A DNA stretch of 38,700 bases from Streptomyces kurssanovii (GCF_014649695.1 NZ_BMTN01000035.1:1-38700), one strand, 5' to 3'; shown: positions 25,647-34,747, counted from the stretch's first letter. Notes: generated from the letters alone by a model not told the origin. Program-made: numbers and translations.

Positions 25647-25988
25647 GTGGATGTGCTGACTCTCGCTGCTGACATCGAGGTGTTGGCGCGCTTCGGCCGC
25701 GCCCTCGCCGACCCGATCCGCTGCCGGATCCTCCTCGCCCTGCGCGAGGCCCCGGCCCACCCCGCCGACCTCGCCGACACCCTGGAGATCTCCCGCACGC
25801 GGCTGTCGAACCACCTGGCGTGCCTGCGCGACTGCGGCCTGGTCGTCGCGGTGCCGGTGGGCCGCCGCACCCGCTACGAGCTCGCCGACGAGCGCCTCGG
25901 GCACGCGCTGGACGACCTGCGCACCGCGGTGGTGGCCGTTGAGGCCGACAAGACCTGTGCGGATGCGGACGAGAAGGGCTGCTGCTGA
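25647..25988 (+). CDS. cmtR: CmtR-like ArsR-family metal sensor
   Basis: The protein has 113 residues from GTG 25647. The winged helix is PADLADTLEISRTRLSNHLA followed by CLRDCGLVVAVP. Cysteines at 59, 63 and 104 (ACLRDC and DKTC) have the same spacing as Cys57, Cys61 and Cys102 that bind Cd(II)/Pb(II) in Mycobacterium CmtR. A CC pair ends the protein. As a repressor it would release DNA when metal binds and open transcription of the exporter gene, whose ATG overlaps its stop. The gene symbol is given by this similarity; metal preference is inferred. The short upstream gap is the likely operator region. Confidence 0.8.
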   Translation: MDVLTLAADIEVLARFGRALADPIRCRILLALREAPAHPADLADTLEISRTRLSNHLACLRDCGLVVAVPVGRRTRYELADERLGHALDDLRTAVVAVEADKTCADADEKGCC

Positions 25989-26710
25989 TGAGCGCCGAGA
26001 TATACATCGGCATAGGCCCCTCGCCGGCCCGCATCGACATCCTCGCCAGGCGGATCCGGCTGCTGGTCGCGGCCACCATCACCTACAACGTCATCGAGGC
26101 CATCGTCGCCCTCACCGCCGGCACGATCGCCTCCTCCACCGCGCTGATCGGCTTCGGCCTGGACTCGGTTATCGAGGTCTCCTCCGCCGCCGCGGTTGCC
26201 TGGCAGTTCTCCGCCCGCGACCACGCTGTGCGCGAGGCGCGGGAGCAGCGCACGCTGCGGATCATCGCGGTGTCGTTCTTCGCGCTCGCCGCGTACGTCA
26301 GCGTCGACGCCGTCCGCGCGCTGGCCGGCACCGGCGAGGCCGAACGCTCCATCCCCGGCATCGTCATCGCCGCCGTGTCCCTGGCCGTGATGCCGTTCCT
26401 GTCCGCCGCCCAGCGCAAGGCCGGCCGCGAACTGGGCTCCGCCAGCGCGGTCGCCGACTCCAAGCAGACGCTGCTGTGCACCTACCTCTCCGCCGTCCTC
26501 CTTCTCGGCTTGGTCCTCAACGCCACGCTCGGCTGGTCCTGGGCCGACCCGATCGCCGCCCTGGTCATCGCCGCCATCGCGGTGAAGGAAGGCCTCGATG
26601 CCTGGCAGGGCAAGGGATGCTGCGCGACCCCGGCCGCCGCGGCGGTGCCGACCGTCGGCGTCGAGACGGACGCGTGCGGCTGCCGCGCCGGCTGCGACTG
26701 CTGCGGCTGA
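25988..26710 (+). CDS. Cation diffusion facilitator-type metal exporter with Cys-rich tail
   Basis: The protein has 240 residues with about six membrane segments: LLVAATITYNVIEAIVALTA, FGLDSVIEVSSAAAVAWQF, IIAVSFFALAAYVSVDAVRA, IPGIVIAAVSLAVMPFL, and a final pair with SKQTLLCTYLSAVLLLGLVL and WADPIAALVIAAIAV. Acidic residues in FGLDSVIE and ADSKQTLLC correspond to the transport-site positions of CDF transporters. It lacks the usual cytoplasmic C-terminal domain and ends instead in ACGCRAGCDCCG, a probable metal-binding tail. It is cotranslated with the CmtR-like sensor and followed by a strong hairpin. The role is metal efflux, probably of Cd, Pb or Zn. Confidence 0.85.
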   Translation: MSAEIYIGIGPSPARIDILARRIRLLVAATITYNVIEAIVALTAGTIASSTALIGFGLDSVIEVSSAAAVAWQFSARDHAVREAREQRTLRIIAVSFFALAAYVSVDAVRALAGTGEAERSIPGIVIAAVSLAVMPFLSAAQRKAGRELGSASAVADSKQTLLCTYLSAVLLLGLVLNATLGWSWADPIAALVIAAIAVKEGLDAWQGKGCCATPAAAAVPTVGVETDACGCRAGCDCCG

Positions 26711-26727
26711 GCCGACACCTGCACACC

Positions 26728-26764
26728 CAGAGGACCCCGGCCGTCACCTGGCCGGGGTCCTCTG
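26728..26764 (+). terminator. 15-bp perfect terminator hairpin after the metal operon
   Basis: The arms are 26728-26742 (CAGAGGACCCCGGCC) and 26750-26764 with a 7-base loop. There is no T tract, as usual for Streptomyces. It lies 18 bases beyond the exporter stop. Confidence 0.8.
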
Positions 26765-26919
26765 CTGTCCAAGATCATGGCTTAAGCGCTAATGGCTGTT
26801 CCGTTGTTCCCCGAGGCCGTTCACCCTCGTCCCCCGGCTGAAGAAGGCGCTGAGGGTGCCGACCCCGGCCGACCGCGCCCCGGGCCGCCCGTGGCGGCCA
26901 GGCACCCCGCCGCCGGCGC

Positions 26920-27132
26920 CAATCGACCTGGACCTGCCCAGCGCAGACATCCGCATCGGCTACGCCCGCTGCTCGACCCTCGGTCAGGAACTCGACTCCC
27001 AGCTCGACGCGCTCAGCAAGCACGGCATCCCGAGGGACAAGATCTTCAGCGGAAGATCAGCACCCGCGTCCGGGTCCGCCCGCGGTTCGAGGAGGCGCTG
27101 CGGACCGCGCGGGAGGTCAAGGCGCACGCCGA
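26920..27132 (+). pseudogene. Serine resolvase/invertase N-terminal remnant
   Basis: The start of a serine recombinase is clear: DLPSADIRIGYARCSTLGQE followed by LDSQLDALSKHGIPRDKIFS, with the catalytic Ser in YARCST. A one-base loss at 27050 (TTCAGCGGAAG) shifts the frame; the next part, KISTRVRVRPRFEEALRTAR followed by EVKAHA, is in the other frame. After this the resolvase sequence ends, so the rest of the catalytic domain and the DNA-binding part are missing. Confidence 0.7.
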
Positions 27133-27445
27133 TCGTGGCGCTGGCCGAACTGGTGCTGCACAGCGGCATCACTGCCGTTGCCGCCGCCCGCCGCCTGAAC
27201 GACCTCCACTTGGACATCGACACCAGCGGCGTTTTCGCCCTCACGTCCGGCCCAGAACCCGACGAAACGGAGACCGGCCCGGCGGAGGGCTCCGCGAGCA
27301 GCGATCACTTGGGCTTCGACGGTGACGCCTACCACCGTGCCCGACAGCAGCGCCTGATCGCTCAGGCCGTCGCCGCGGAGCCTGAACTCCTGGACGCAGC
27401 CGCCGTCCTCGCCGCCCGGCTGCACGCGTCGAGGCCGCCTTCACT

Positions 27446-28381
27446 GTGCCCGACCTGCCCGCCGGCAGCCAGCTCGCGCAAGCCGATCGCCTTCTTCATC
27501 AGCACTGGGGCTGCGGCTTAGCGGCGCTCGGGGCCGTTCTCGCCACGGCAACCGACTGGCCCACCGGACCGGATGGGACCGCCGCCGTCACCACCGAGGA
27601 CCTGGTCGCCGAGACCGCCGCCTGGTCCGCGCTGCCGGCCGACCACATCCGCGCGGCCGTTGCCCGACTTCGACTGCACCCGGGCAACGCTGCCGGCACC
27701 GGCCCGCACGCCTACACCGAAGTCGAACGCCGGTCCCGTCCCTTGGCCCATCCCCTGATCGCCGCCGACGAGACGCTGCTCATCCTGCCCTGGCTCGCCT
27801 TCGCCGCCCGCGAGGCGTACGCCGCCTACCTCGACGACGGCAGGCTCCCGCACCCCGAACTGCCCGCCCCGGTCACGCAGGCGCTGCTCCGTCACCGCCA
27901 GCAGCTCGACAAACACCTCGAGCGAGAGATTAGCGAGGCAGTCCTCGCCGCCGGGCTGCCGCACCGGTTCCGCCTCCTGGAGAAAACGGCAGCCAACCTC
28001 GGTGTTCCTGACCTGGTCGGAGAGATCGACCTCCTCGTCGCCGATCCGGCGACCGGGCGGCTGTGGGTTATCGAGGCGAAGAACCCCACCGGGGCCGTCG
28101 CACCGCACGCGTTGATCCAGCACATTCAGAAGTTCACGACCCGCTACCGAGACAAGCTCTGGGCCAAGGCCGCCACCATTGCTGCCCACCCACACCAGGC
28201 CGCTGCGCTCTGCGGCGTCACCGGCGAGTTCGACTGGCGCGTCCTGCCGCTGATGGTCACCCGCACCATCGAGCCGGCAGCTTTCCTCGCCGACCCCCAC
28301 GTTCCCTACATCACCGCCGATCGCCTCATCGCGGTCCTGGCCGACCCCGGCTGGATCCCGGTTCCTGAACCGGCGTACTGA
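27446..28381 (+). CDS. PD-(D/E)XK nuclease-like protein
   Basis: The protein has 311 residues from GTG 27446. The C-terminal half has the restriction-endonuclease-like core: GVPDLVGEIDLLVADPATGR then LWVIEAKNPTG, i.e. an Asp on one strand and E-x-K on the next. A conserved HIQKFTTRYRDKLWAK helix follows. The N-terminal half is Ala-rich and helical. An in-frame-like extension (AYHRARQQRLIAQAVAAEPE, then LLDAAAVLAARLHA) lies just upstream in a frame shifted by one base at about 27430, so a longer gene may have been broken there. The target (defence, repair or mobile element) is unknown. The gene lies directly behind the resolvase remnant. Confidence 0.6.
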   Translation: MPDLPAGSQLAQADRLLHQHWGCGLAALGAVLATATDWPTGPDGTAAVTTEDLVAETAAWSALPADHIRAAVARLRLHPGNAAGTGPHAYTEVERRSRPLAHPLIAADETLLILPWLAFAAREAYAAYLDDGRLPHPELPAPVTQALLRHRQQLDKHLEREISEAVLAAGLPHRFRLLEKTAANLGVPDLVGEIDLLVADPATGRLWVIEAKNPTGAVAPHALIQHIQKFTTRYRDKLWAKAATIAAHPHQAAALCGVTGEFDWRVLPLMVTRTIEPAAFLADPHVPYITADRLIAVLADPGWIPVPEPAY

Positions 28382-28934
28382 CCCGGGCAGGCCGCGCAGC
28401 CTGAGCGTGCTGGCACGGCGGGTGCCCCGGACGGGACCGAGTGCCCGGTGCCCAGGTGCGGCTGCCGGACGGGCGGCGACCTGGTGGGGAAGCGGTCTGT
28501 TCGCGCATGCCGTGTCGGCTAATGCCGCAAACGGAACAAACGCGCGCCTTGCGAGGGGAAAAGCGGAAACCGACTTTCCCCTCGCTGGTCAGGAAGCCTC
28601 AGATGGCAATGATGAGACCCGGACGCCGTGCGTGGAAGGGTGTTCACCGTTTGCTGACCAACCGAACGGACGGGGGCTACGTGACTCTCCATTTCGCTCC
28701 GACCAGGTGACTCCGCTCAGACGCCTGCGTATTGCTCAGTACGCAGCCCGCGACGGGCAGACGACCCCAGGGATTCGTGAGTGCTGCGGGCCGCCGAAAC
28801 CGCGGTGACCCGACAGTGCGCAGCGCGGGAGTGATCAGTTCGTACTGCTGGCCTGCTCAGCCGGTCGTGCCGACTGATGACGCTTGCCTCGCGCAACCAC
28901 CTCCCGTCATTGGCAGGGGATGGAGGACACAGTG
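28382..28934. other. Gene-free stretch with one hairpin
   Basis: I see no convincing coding region here. An 11-bp perfect hairpin (28550-28560 and 28575-28585, GCGAGGGGAAA and complement) is the only structure. The composition is less GC-rich around 28510-28720. The promoter of the PucR-type gene must lie in its last part. Confidence 0.5.
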
Positions 28935-30797
28935 ATGGAGGGAGACATGCTGAATCTCGCTTATCTGGTCCAGCACCACCGGGAACTGGAACTCGAAGTC
29001 TTCGCCGGCTGTACCGTGTCCGCTCTCGCGAACGTCTCGACGCTGGCCTTCCTGGAACACGACCAGCTCGAACGCATGGGCCACGCCGCCGACGATCATC
29101 ACCCTCCCGCGACACTGTTCTTGCTGCAGTCCACACCACAGGCGCAGGCGAACGACGCGGTTGCCCGGCTCCTGCCCTATCTCGCCCGGCACAGGGCCGC
29201 AGGCCTCGCGATAGCGGGGGGCGCCGGCTTCGGCTCCCAGACCCCCGAAGTCTTCATGCCGAGCACGCTCAGCACCGCCGACCGGCTCGCCATGCCCCTG
29301 ATGACGACCACAGCACCTCTCGAGGTCTGGCAGCGACTGGCAACCGACCTGGACCGCTACCGCATCCGCTACGCGGAACGACAGGCGAACCGCCACCACG
29401 AACTCCTGCAGAGACTGCCGTCACAACTGGCCGACGAACGGACGACGCAGCGCGTCGTCGACTGGCTCGCGACCGTGCTCGACGCGCGTGTGGTGGTGCG
29501 GGACACCTGTCGAGGCGTACTCGCAGCCGCACACAGCCCCACGTGGACGCACCGTCCCGCCGCGCCCATCCACTCGAGGCGCGTCTCACTGACACCCACC
29601 GGCCGCGGTGACGCAGTGCTGGATGTCGAGGCCAAGGCCCCGCTCGACCACTCCGACGCGATGCTCATCCAGCACGCGGCGAAGCTCTGCGGGCTCGTCG
29701 ACCAGGCCCGAACGTTCGAGGCAGTGGCGCAGTCTGCGCGGGAAGCACGAACAGCCGCCCACCTGCTGTTCCTCAACGGTGAGCCGGACAAGGCCCTGAA
29801 GGTACTGGACGCCCTCATTCCGGGCTTCCGGGCCACGAAGAGCCTGCGCGTCTACATCGTCGAGTGCGGGAGCGCCCATCAGCGTGAGGCGATGCTGCGC
29901 CGGTACGAAGCGGTCGTGGCCGACCGCGCGCTGGTCGTCCGGTGTCCCCACCGCGACCGGCAGATTGTTGTCGTAGAACCCGCGACCGCAGACGCCGACG
30001 CCACGACCGGCCTTGCGCGCGATCTCCATGGCCTGGTGCTCACGATGCCGAACAGCCCTCGGCTGGGGGGCAGCAACCCGCGGCCCTTCACTCAGGCCCT
30101 GAGTGCCTATCACGAGGCCCAAGGTGCGGTACGGCTGAGCCGATACACCCAGCAGCCCGTCCTCCAGGCTGGCAGCTCCAATCCGGTTGACCTGCTGGAT
30201 CCCTCCACGGCCAGCGCATGGGCCCGCGCGTTCCTCGCTCCGCTCGACCGCCTGCCCGCCGCCCAAGCCGCGGACCTCCGCCACACGCTGCCCGTGGCAC
30301 TCAGCAACCCGCACACCGAGGCCGCGCGCATCCTCAACGTGCACCGCAACACGGTGGCCTACCGGCTCGCAAGGGTCGGGGAGCTGCTCGACCTCGATCT
30401 CTCCCGCACGAACAGCAAGGTGCTCGTGGGCCTGGCGCTCGACATGGGCGCACGGCCGGTCACGAGAGTGTCAGCGGTCCATGCCGCCCCTGATCTGCGG
30501 AACCTGTTGTCCAACCCGCGGCTCGAGGCCTGGGCCCGAGCTCTGGTCGAACAGCTGGAATCAGGCACGGGCGATCTCGCCCGCACCGTGCAGACCTGGC
30601 TCGACAGCGACACCCATGTCGAGACGACAGCCAAGACGCTCGGCATGTCGGAGGCCACCGTTCGCAGCCGCCTGAGGTCATCTGGTCGGCTGCTCGATCG
30701 TGACCTGACGTCTCTGCCGGGGCTGCGCGACGTCGCCCTCGCCTTCGATATCACCGCCAGGCATTCTGCCCCCGGCCCTGCTCTCGCAGCAGCATGA
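28935..30797 (+). CDS. PucR-family transcriptional regulator
   Basis: The protein has 620 residues from ATG 28935, with GGAGG 8 bases upstream; ATG 28947 (MLNLAYLV) is also possible. The N-terminal about 120 residues resemble the PucR ligand-binding domain, and the middle is a GGDEF-like CdaR region. Two C-terminal helix-turn-helix units are visible: EAARILNVHRNTVAYRLARV near 475-495, and TTAKTLGMSEATVRSRLRSS near the end. Such regulators control purine, amine or secondary-metabolite genes. No adjacent target operon is evident; the genes on both sides are separated by 500-600 bases of non-coding DNA. Confidence 0.8.
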   Translation: MEGDMLNLAYLVQHHRELELEVFAGCTVSALANVSTLAFLEHDQLERMGHAADDHHPPATLFLLQSTPQAQANDAVARLLPYLARHRAAGLAIAGGAGFGSQTPEVFMPSTLSTADRLAMPLMTTTAPLEVWQRLATDLDRYRIRYAERQANRHHELLQRLPSQLADERTTQRVVDWLATVLDARVVVRDTCRGVLAAAHSPTWTHRPAAPIHSRRVSLTPTGRGDAVLDVEAKAPLDHSDAMLIQHAAKLCGLVDQARTFEAVAQSAREARTAAHLLFLNGEPDKALKVLDALIPGFRATKSLRVYIVECGSAHQREAMLRRYEAVVADRALVVRCPHRDRQIVVVEPATADADATTGLARDLHGLVLTMPNSPRLGGSNPRPFTQALSAYHEAQGAVRLSRYTQQPVLQAGSSNPVDLLDPSTASAWARAFLAPLDRLPAAQAADLRHTLPVALSNPHTEAARILNVHRNTVAYRLARVGELLDLDLSRTNSKVLVGLALDMGARPVTRVSAVHAAPDLRNLLSNPRLEAWARALVEQLESGTGDLARTVQTWLDSDTHVETTAKTLGMSEATVRSRLRSSGRLLDRDLTSLPGLRDVALAFDITARHSAPGPALAAA

Positions 30798-31428
30798 TCA
30801 GCGGCAGCACAAGAAGTGAAACGCGACTCCGCTGCGGCACCGCACCACACACCATCGGGCCACGCCCACCGCCCATCCGCGGGGACAGGGCCAACCCGAC
30901 CATCACAGCCACCGGCGATTAGCACCCGCCCGTGGCCCGCGGCCGGCCGGTTCCTGGCGTCACCCGCGGCCGGCCGCGGTCGCCGGGGGAGTGCCCCCCC
31001 TCCCACCGTGCGAGTGGGCCGACAGGAGCTGGTCGTGCTCCCCAGCAGCAGCTCCTGTCGGCACCGTCCTCGGCGCCGCTGAACCCCACCGAGTCCTTTC
31101 ACCCCACCGACCAACGAACTCCAGACCGATCAGGAGGCTCTAAAACCGGTAGGGCGGCAGACGCGAGCCTGCGGCAGCCACACCAGCAAACCCACGTCTT
31201 CGTCCAGCTCCGGGCCAGGCGAGCCGTTCTGCCTGCCGGTTCCTGAACCCAGTTTTCTCGAGGTCCCGCTTTACGTTGGAGGTGCCCGCCCGCCAGTGCT
31301 CCTCGGCTCCGGCAGGGACGGCCGCCGCAACGACGACCTCCGTCCCTGAGTGCCTGCGCCTTCGAACTGGTGCCGCGCCGTCCCACGCCAGCAGCGGCCG
31401 CCACACATTGCCCCACCGTCATTCAACG
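30798..31428. other. 630-base gene-free stretch between the regulator and the first CRISPR array
   Basis: No frame here has protein character. There is a duplicated CCCGCGGCCGGCC (about 30938-30976) and one strong hairpin listed separately. Its last part is the leader-distal flank of the CRISPR array. Confidence 0.5.
31018..31062. terminator. 14-bp perfect hairpin
   Basis: The arms are 31018-31031 (GCCGACAGGAGCTG) and 31049-31062 with a 17-base loop. It lies 220 bases after the PucR-type gene and could stop transcription from it, or stop crRNA transcription coming from the array on the other strand. Confidence 0.6.
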
Positions 31429-31824
31429 GAGACCATCCCCGCGGGCGCGGGGAGCAGGATCGGCCTCGGCCCGGTCCGTCGTGCGGCCGGGGGACCATCC
31501 CCACGGGTGCGGAGAGCAGCGCTCACCATCCAGACGCCCGAGCGTCCCCTCGGGACCATCCCCGCGGGTGCGGGGAGCAGCCTGTTCCTTTCCGGGCGTG
31601 AGTCCTCACTGAGGGACCATCCCCGCGGGTGCAGGGAGCAGCCGGCGTCGGTCTCGCTGTGGGCGTTGATGAAGGGACCATCCCCGCGGGTGCGGGGAGC
31701 AGACGTCGAGCGGGACGACCTTGTCGAGGCGGGTGGGACCATCCCCGCGGGTGCGGGGAGCAGAGCGCGGATGCTCCCCAGCCGACGCCGGCCACGGGAC
31801 CATCCCCGCGGGTGCGGCGAGCAG
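31429..31824 (-). CRISPR. Type I-E CRISPR array 1: 7 repeats, 6 spacers
   Basis: Repeats of 29 bases start at 31429, 31491, 31552, 31613, 31674, 31735 and 31796; spacers are 32 bases (the first is 33). Read on the minus strand the repeat begins CTGCTCCCCGCACCCGCGGG and ends GATGGTCCC, the type I-E form, so crRNA transcription should run from high to low coordinate. Repeats 31674 and 31735 are exact consensus. 31429 and 31491 carry two changes each, consistent with the leader-distal end. 31613 and 31796 carry one each. No leader-like sequence is obvious above 31824, and no cas gene is present. Confidence 0.93.
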
Positions 31825-32095
31825 AACGGCGACCAGGACCCGCGCCATTTGGCCACCCGCCGCAAGGCCGCGTCGTCGCGGCGCTGTTCCACTTCGCCTC
31901 CCCCGCCCGAATTGCCGAGTCAGCGGCACTTTGCAGCGGTGGAACGGCACTCGCGCAGGCTTGGCAGCGAAATTGCTTCAACGATGAACAGACGATCTAC
32001 CTCACATCTTGCTCAAGTTCCTGGTCGGAGACGAACGAGCCCCGTACGGTCACTTCCGACCCGCCTTAACAGGCGTTGAACTAGGGGGAATTCAC

Positions 32096-32728
32096 ATGCG
32101 TAGCGCATCGGTGAGACGTGCTCTCATCCCAGCCGCCACTCTGGCTGTCATCACTGCCCTGGCCACGCCGGCGATCGCGGACGACGGCACAGACCTCAGC
32201 CCTGTGGGTGCTCCCGCCGCGGAGGTGATCGCCTTGGAGGACACACTGGCCGAACTGCCGGAGACTGGGGGCGGTGACTTCACCATTACGCGGTGCGACA
32301 ATCCGTACAAGCAGTGGTACGAGATCACCAGCAAGAAGGCATACCACGTGCCCTCTTGGTGGAACGGCACCAAGTTCAAGGACGGCCCCGGCGGAACCAT
32401 GGTCGTGAAGGTAGAGAAGGCGGGCAAGATATCTGCCGAGATAAGTGGCGGCACCGAGGCCGAGGCAGGGGCCGTCATCGCGAAGGCCAAGGTGAAGGTC
32501 GACGCAAAGATCGGCGCAGAGATCGGTGTGAGCGTGGGGCACGAGTACCGAAGGGACATCGCCCGCGGCAAGTACGGGCACCTTCAGTACGGCTCCTGGG
32601 GGTACCAGGTCACTTGGGCGAAGTACGCCACCAGCGCCGATCGTTGTGGCAAGACGAAGCTGAAGTCCGGCACTGCGAAATTGCCCACTAACGAGACCGG
32701 CTGGCGTTACTGGGAAACGAGTTCATGA
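32096..32728 (+). CDS. Secreted protein of unknown function
   Basis: The protein has 210 residues, with AGGGGGAA before ATG 32096. A Sec signal peptide is clear: MRSASVRRALIPAATLAVIT followed by ALATPAIADD, cleaved after AIA. The mature part has FTITRCDNPYKQWYEITSKK, then a 60-residue Ala/Lys/Glu-rich amphipathic stretch (KISAEISGGTEAEAGAVIAK; KVKVDAKIGAEIGVSVGHEY) and a Tyr/Trp-rich end with a second Cys (ADRCGKTKL). The two cysteines may form a disulphide. No family is recognised; the amphipathic stretch is reminiscent of membrane-interacting proteins, but this is only an impression. The stop overlaps the lipoprotein start by ATGA. Confidence 0.75.
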   Translation: MRSASVRRALIPAATLAVITALATPAIADDGTDLSPVGAPAAEVIALEDTLAELPETGGGDFTITRCDNPYKQWYEITSKKAYHVPSWWNGTKFKDGPGGTMVVKVEKAGKISAEISGGTEAEAGAVIAKAKVKVDAKIGAEIGVSVGHEYRRDIARGKYGHLQYGSWGYQVTWAKYATSADRCGKTKLKSGTAKLPTNETGWRYWETSS

Positions 32729-33234
32729 CTACTCGAACGCGCTTCGGCGTGAACAGTGCGGTGCTGTACGCCGGTCTGCTGTCGGCCGTCGTCATGGTCA
32801 CCGGCTGTACGGAGAAATCCGGAAGCACGGGCGAACCCACGGAACAGGTCACCCCGACGACAGCGCCGCCGCAGCCGACCGGCACGAACGACAAGAGGCT
32901 CGGAGAGCAGGCAGAGGCCGCGCTGGACACCGTGACGATCGACGATCCGGAGTTCGTCGAATCGGGCCTGGAATCCCTCGCCGACGGCATCCATACGGAC
33001 TCGCCGCTGATACGCGGGAAGTCGTATCAGCTGGGAGTGGCCTGCGCGGGGCAGGGCAAGGCCAAGCTGTCGGTTCAAATCGAAGGCGAACCGGTTGTCC
33101 GGAGCTTCGACTGTGACGGCACCGCGGTCCATCAGCGCATCACAAAAGCGCCGAGCAGGCTGAGGGTGGATGTCGACGGCGAACCAGGATCCTCCGGAAT
33201 GATCGCCTGGCGAATCAGCGAGACCGGCACGTAG
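32725..33234 (+). CDS. Lipoprotein of unknown function, paired with the secreted protein
   Basis: The protein has 169 residues. The signal has a hydrophobic segment and a lipobox VTGC near residues 25-28 (LLSAVVMVTGCTEKSG), so it should be anchored to the outer face of the membrane. A Thr/Pro linker follows, then a compact domain with two cysteines (GVACAGQGKAKLSVQ; FDCDGTAVHQ) resembling a small beta-sandwich. ATGA overlap with the secreted protein and the terminator 25 bases beyond its stop define a two-gene operon. A partner or immunity role for the secreted protein is possible but only inferred from the pairing. Confidence 0.75.
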   Translation: MTTRTRFGVNSAVLYAGLLSAVVMVTGCTEKSGSTGEPTEQVTPTTAPPQPTGTNDKRLGEQAEAALDTVTIDDPEFVESGLESLADGIHTDSPLIRGKSYQLGVACAGQGKAKLSVQIEGEPVVRSFDCDGTAVHQRITKAPSRLRVDVDGEPGSSGMIAWRISETGT

Positions 33235-33258
33235 AAACGCGCATCGCTGCTGAGGCCG

Positions 33259-33299
33259 ACGGCCGCCGTCCTCCCTGCCCGGGGGCGGACGGCGGCCGT
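33259..33299 (+). terminator. 13-bp perfect terminator hairpin
   Basis: ACGGCCGCCGTCC (33259-33271) pairs exactly with 33287-33299 across a 15-base loop, shortly after the lipoprotein stop. There is no long T tract. Confidence 0.8.
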
Positions 33300-33301
33300 T
33301 C

Positions 33302-33628
33302 ACCGCTCAAGAGACGGAGTGTCTCCACTGATGCGGACGGCCAGTACACGGCGGTCAGCGCGCTGCCCATGCCGTCCAGGGCGCGCCACCGGCTTGGGAC
33401 GGCGCCCCCTCCTGCTGTGGCTCAGACCAGCCGCAGCAGCGCGGCCACCGTGGAGGTCGCCGCTCGCCTGGTCCTCCACGGCCTTGCGGGCCGCGGCCCA
33501 GCGCTCATCGACGGGGCGCTCACGATCGCTACGGTGCGTGCCGCGCAGAGTTTCCCCTCGCGGCATGACCGAGAGCACTGTCTCGGACCTGTTGGGACCA
33601 TCAGGTCCGATCACCTGCTGCCGGACCG
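33302..33628. other. Gene-free stretch between the lipoprotein operon and parB
   Basis: No coding sequence is supported in this 327-base interval between two converging operons. I see no long inverted or direct repeats in it. Confidence 0.45.
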
Positions 33629-34747
33629 CTACAGGGTCTTGTTCAGGTGCTCGATGAGTTCGCGACGGTACTCAGGGCTGCTGGTGGCTGCCAGGTCGGC
33701 GGCAAGCTGGTCGGGTCCGCCGACGAGTTCGATGAACCTGCCGAGCGCGGGCCGACGCTGTGACGCGCGTGACCACTGCGTGTAGGCGATGTCCATCGAG
33801 GACGATCCGTCGGTCCACTCGATCAGCGTCGGATCTTCCTGCTTCCGATCCGTCGCCGGTTCAGGCTGCGGGCGTTGGTCCGGGACGACGGCAGTCGCTG
33901 TGTCCACGGTTTGAAGGGCCCGGCCAGAAGGAGCTGAGGCGGCCGGCTTCATTACGCCGTTATGAGCTTCCGCGTCGCCGTCGCGGACGACATCGTCGGC
34001 TGCCGACCTGGTGCTCTGTACTTGCTGCGGCGCCTTCTCCTGCCTCTTCGCTTTGAGTCGCTCGAGGTGCTCTGCCTGCTCCTCCGGCTTCTTCTTGCCG
34101 ACCCGGCGTAGCAGCTCAACCGGCTCCTCTCCGGAGACCAACTTCTCCTTCAGTTCTGGGGTCAGGCCGAGCAGAGCGAGACGCTGCGAGACCCACGCCT
34201 GTGACCGGTGCAGTCGCGCGGCCAGCGCTTCCTGGGTCTTGTGTACGCCCAGAAGCTGTTGCAGGGCGCGTGCCTCGTCCAGGTGGTCGAGGTCCTGGCG
34301 GTGCACGTTGGCGACGAGTGCCGACTCGAGGACCTCGTCCGGGTTGCTGCCGAGCTCCTCGTCCAGCATCACCTTGATGGTCTCGAGGCCGGCTTCTCGA
34401 GCGGCGGCCAGGCGGGAGTTGCCGTCGATGGCGACGTACCTGGTTCCGTCCTCGAGTTCGTTCTCCATGTCGGGGTTGGCCTCGAGGTAGGCGAAGCGCG
34501 ACATGATGCTGATGGCCGTCTTCTGACCATGGTCGCGGAGGCTCGCCGCCAGATCAGTGAGGTCACCCAGGTCGGTGCGAGGGTTAGCCGGATTGAGGCT
34601 GATGACGTCGACCGGCAGCCGGACGGGGGGCGGGGCTCCCTCGGTAGGGGCCTTCGTGGCGGCGTTGATGGCTTGGCGGCGGGCGCTCACGGCCTGCGTC
34701 TGGACAAACGACGAGCCGGTCCCGAGAAGCTTCGACTTGCTACTCAT
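33629..34747 (-). CDS. parB: ParB-like partition protein
   Basis: The protein has 372 residues. The ParB/Srx core is present: LPVDVISLNPANPRTDLGDL, then LRDHGQKTAISIM and VAIDGNSRLAAAREAG, with the loading motif ANVHRQDLDHLDEARALQQL. The HTH follows as TQEALAARLHRSQAWVSQRL. A charged linker leads to a C-terminal dimer-like segment ending LIEHLNKTL. With ParA it would bind centromere sites and segregate the replicon. The gene starts by ATGA overlap with parA. The CTP-binding GERRxR box appears here as the variant GNSRLA, common in plasmid ParBs. Confidence 0.87.
   Translation of the reverse strand: MSSKSKLLGTGSSFVQTQAVSARRQAINAATKAPTEGAPPPVRLPVDVISLNPANPRTDLGDLTDLAASLRDHGQKTAISIMSRFAYLEANPDMENELEDGTRYVAIDGNSRLAAAREAGLETIKVMLDEELGSNPDEVLESALVANVHRQDLDHLDEARALQQLLGVHKTQEALAARLHRSQAWVSQRLALLGLTPELKEKLVSGEEPVELLRRVGKKKPEEQAEHLERLKAKRQEKAPQQVQSTRSAADDVVRDGDAEAHNGVMKPAASAPSGRALQTVDTATAVVPDQRPQPEPATDRKQEDPTLIEWTDGSSSMDIAYTQWSRASQRRPALGRFIELVGGPDQLAADLAATSSPEYRRELIEHLNKTL

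Noticed and set aside
32061-32076. TTAACAGG near 32067, similar to the recombinase-element end
   Set aside because: An eight-base match without a recombinase gene or inverted partner nearby; likely chance, and it lies in the 5' region of the secreted-protein gene.
31276-32079. Open frames with repeated TIPAGAGS or SPRVRGA-like peptides
   Set aside because: These are translations of the CRISPR repeats and not protein repeats.
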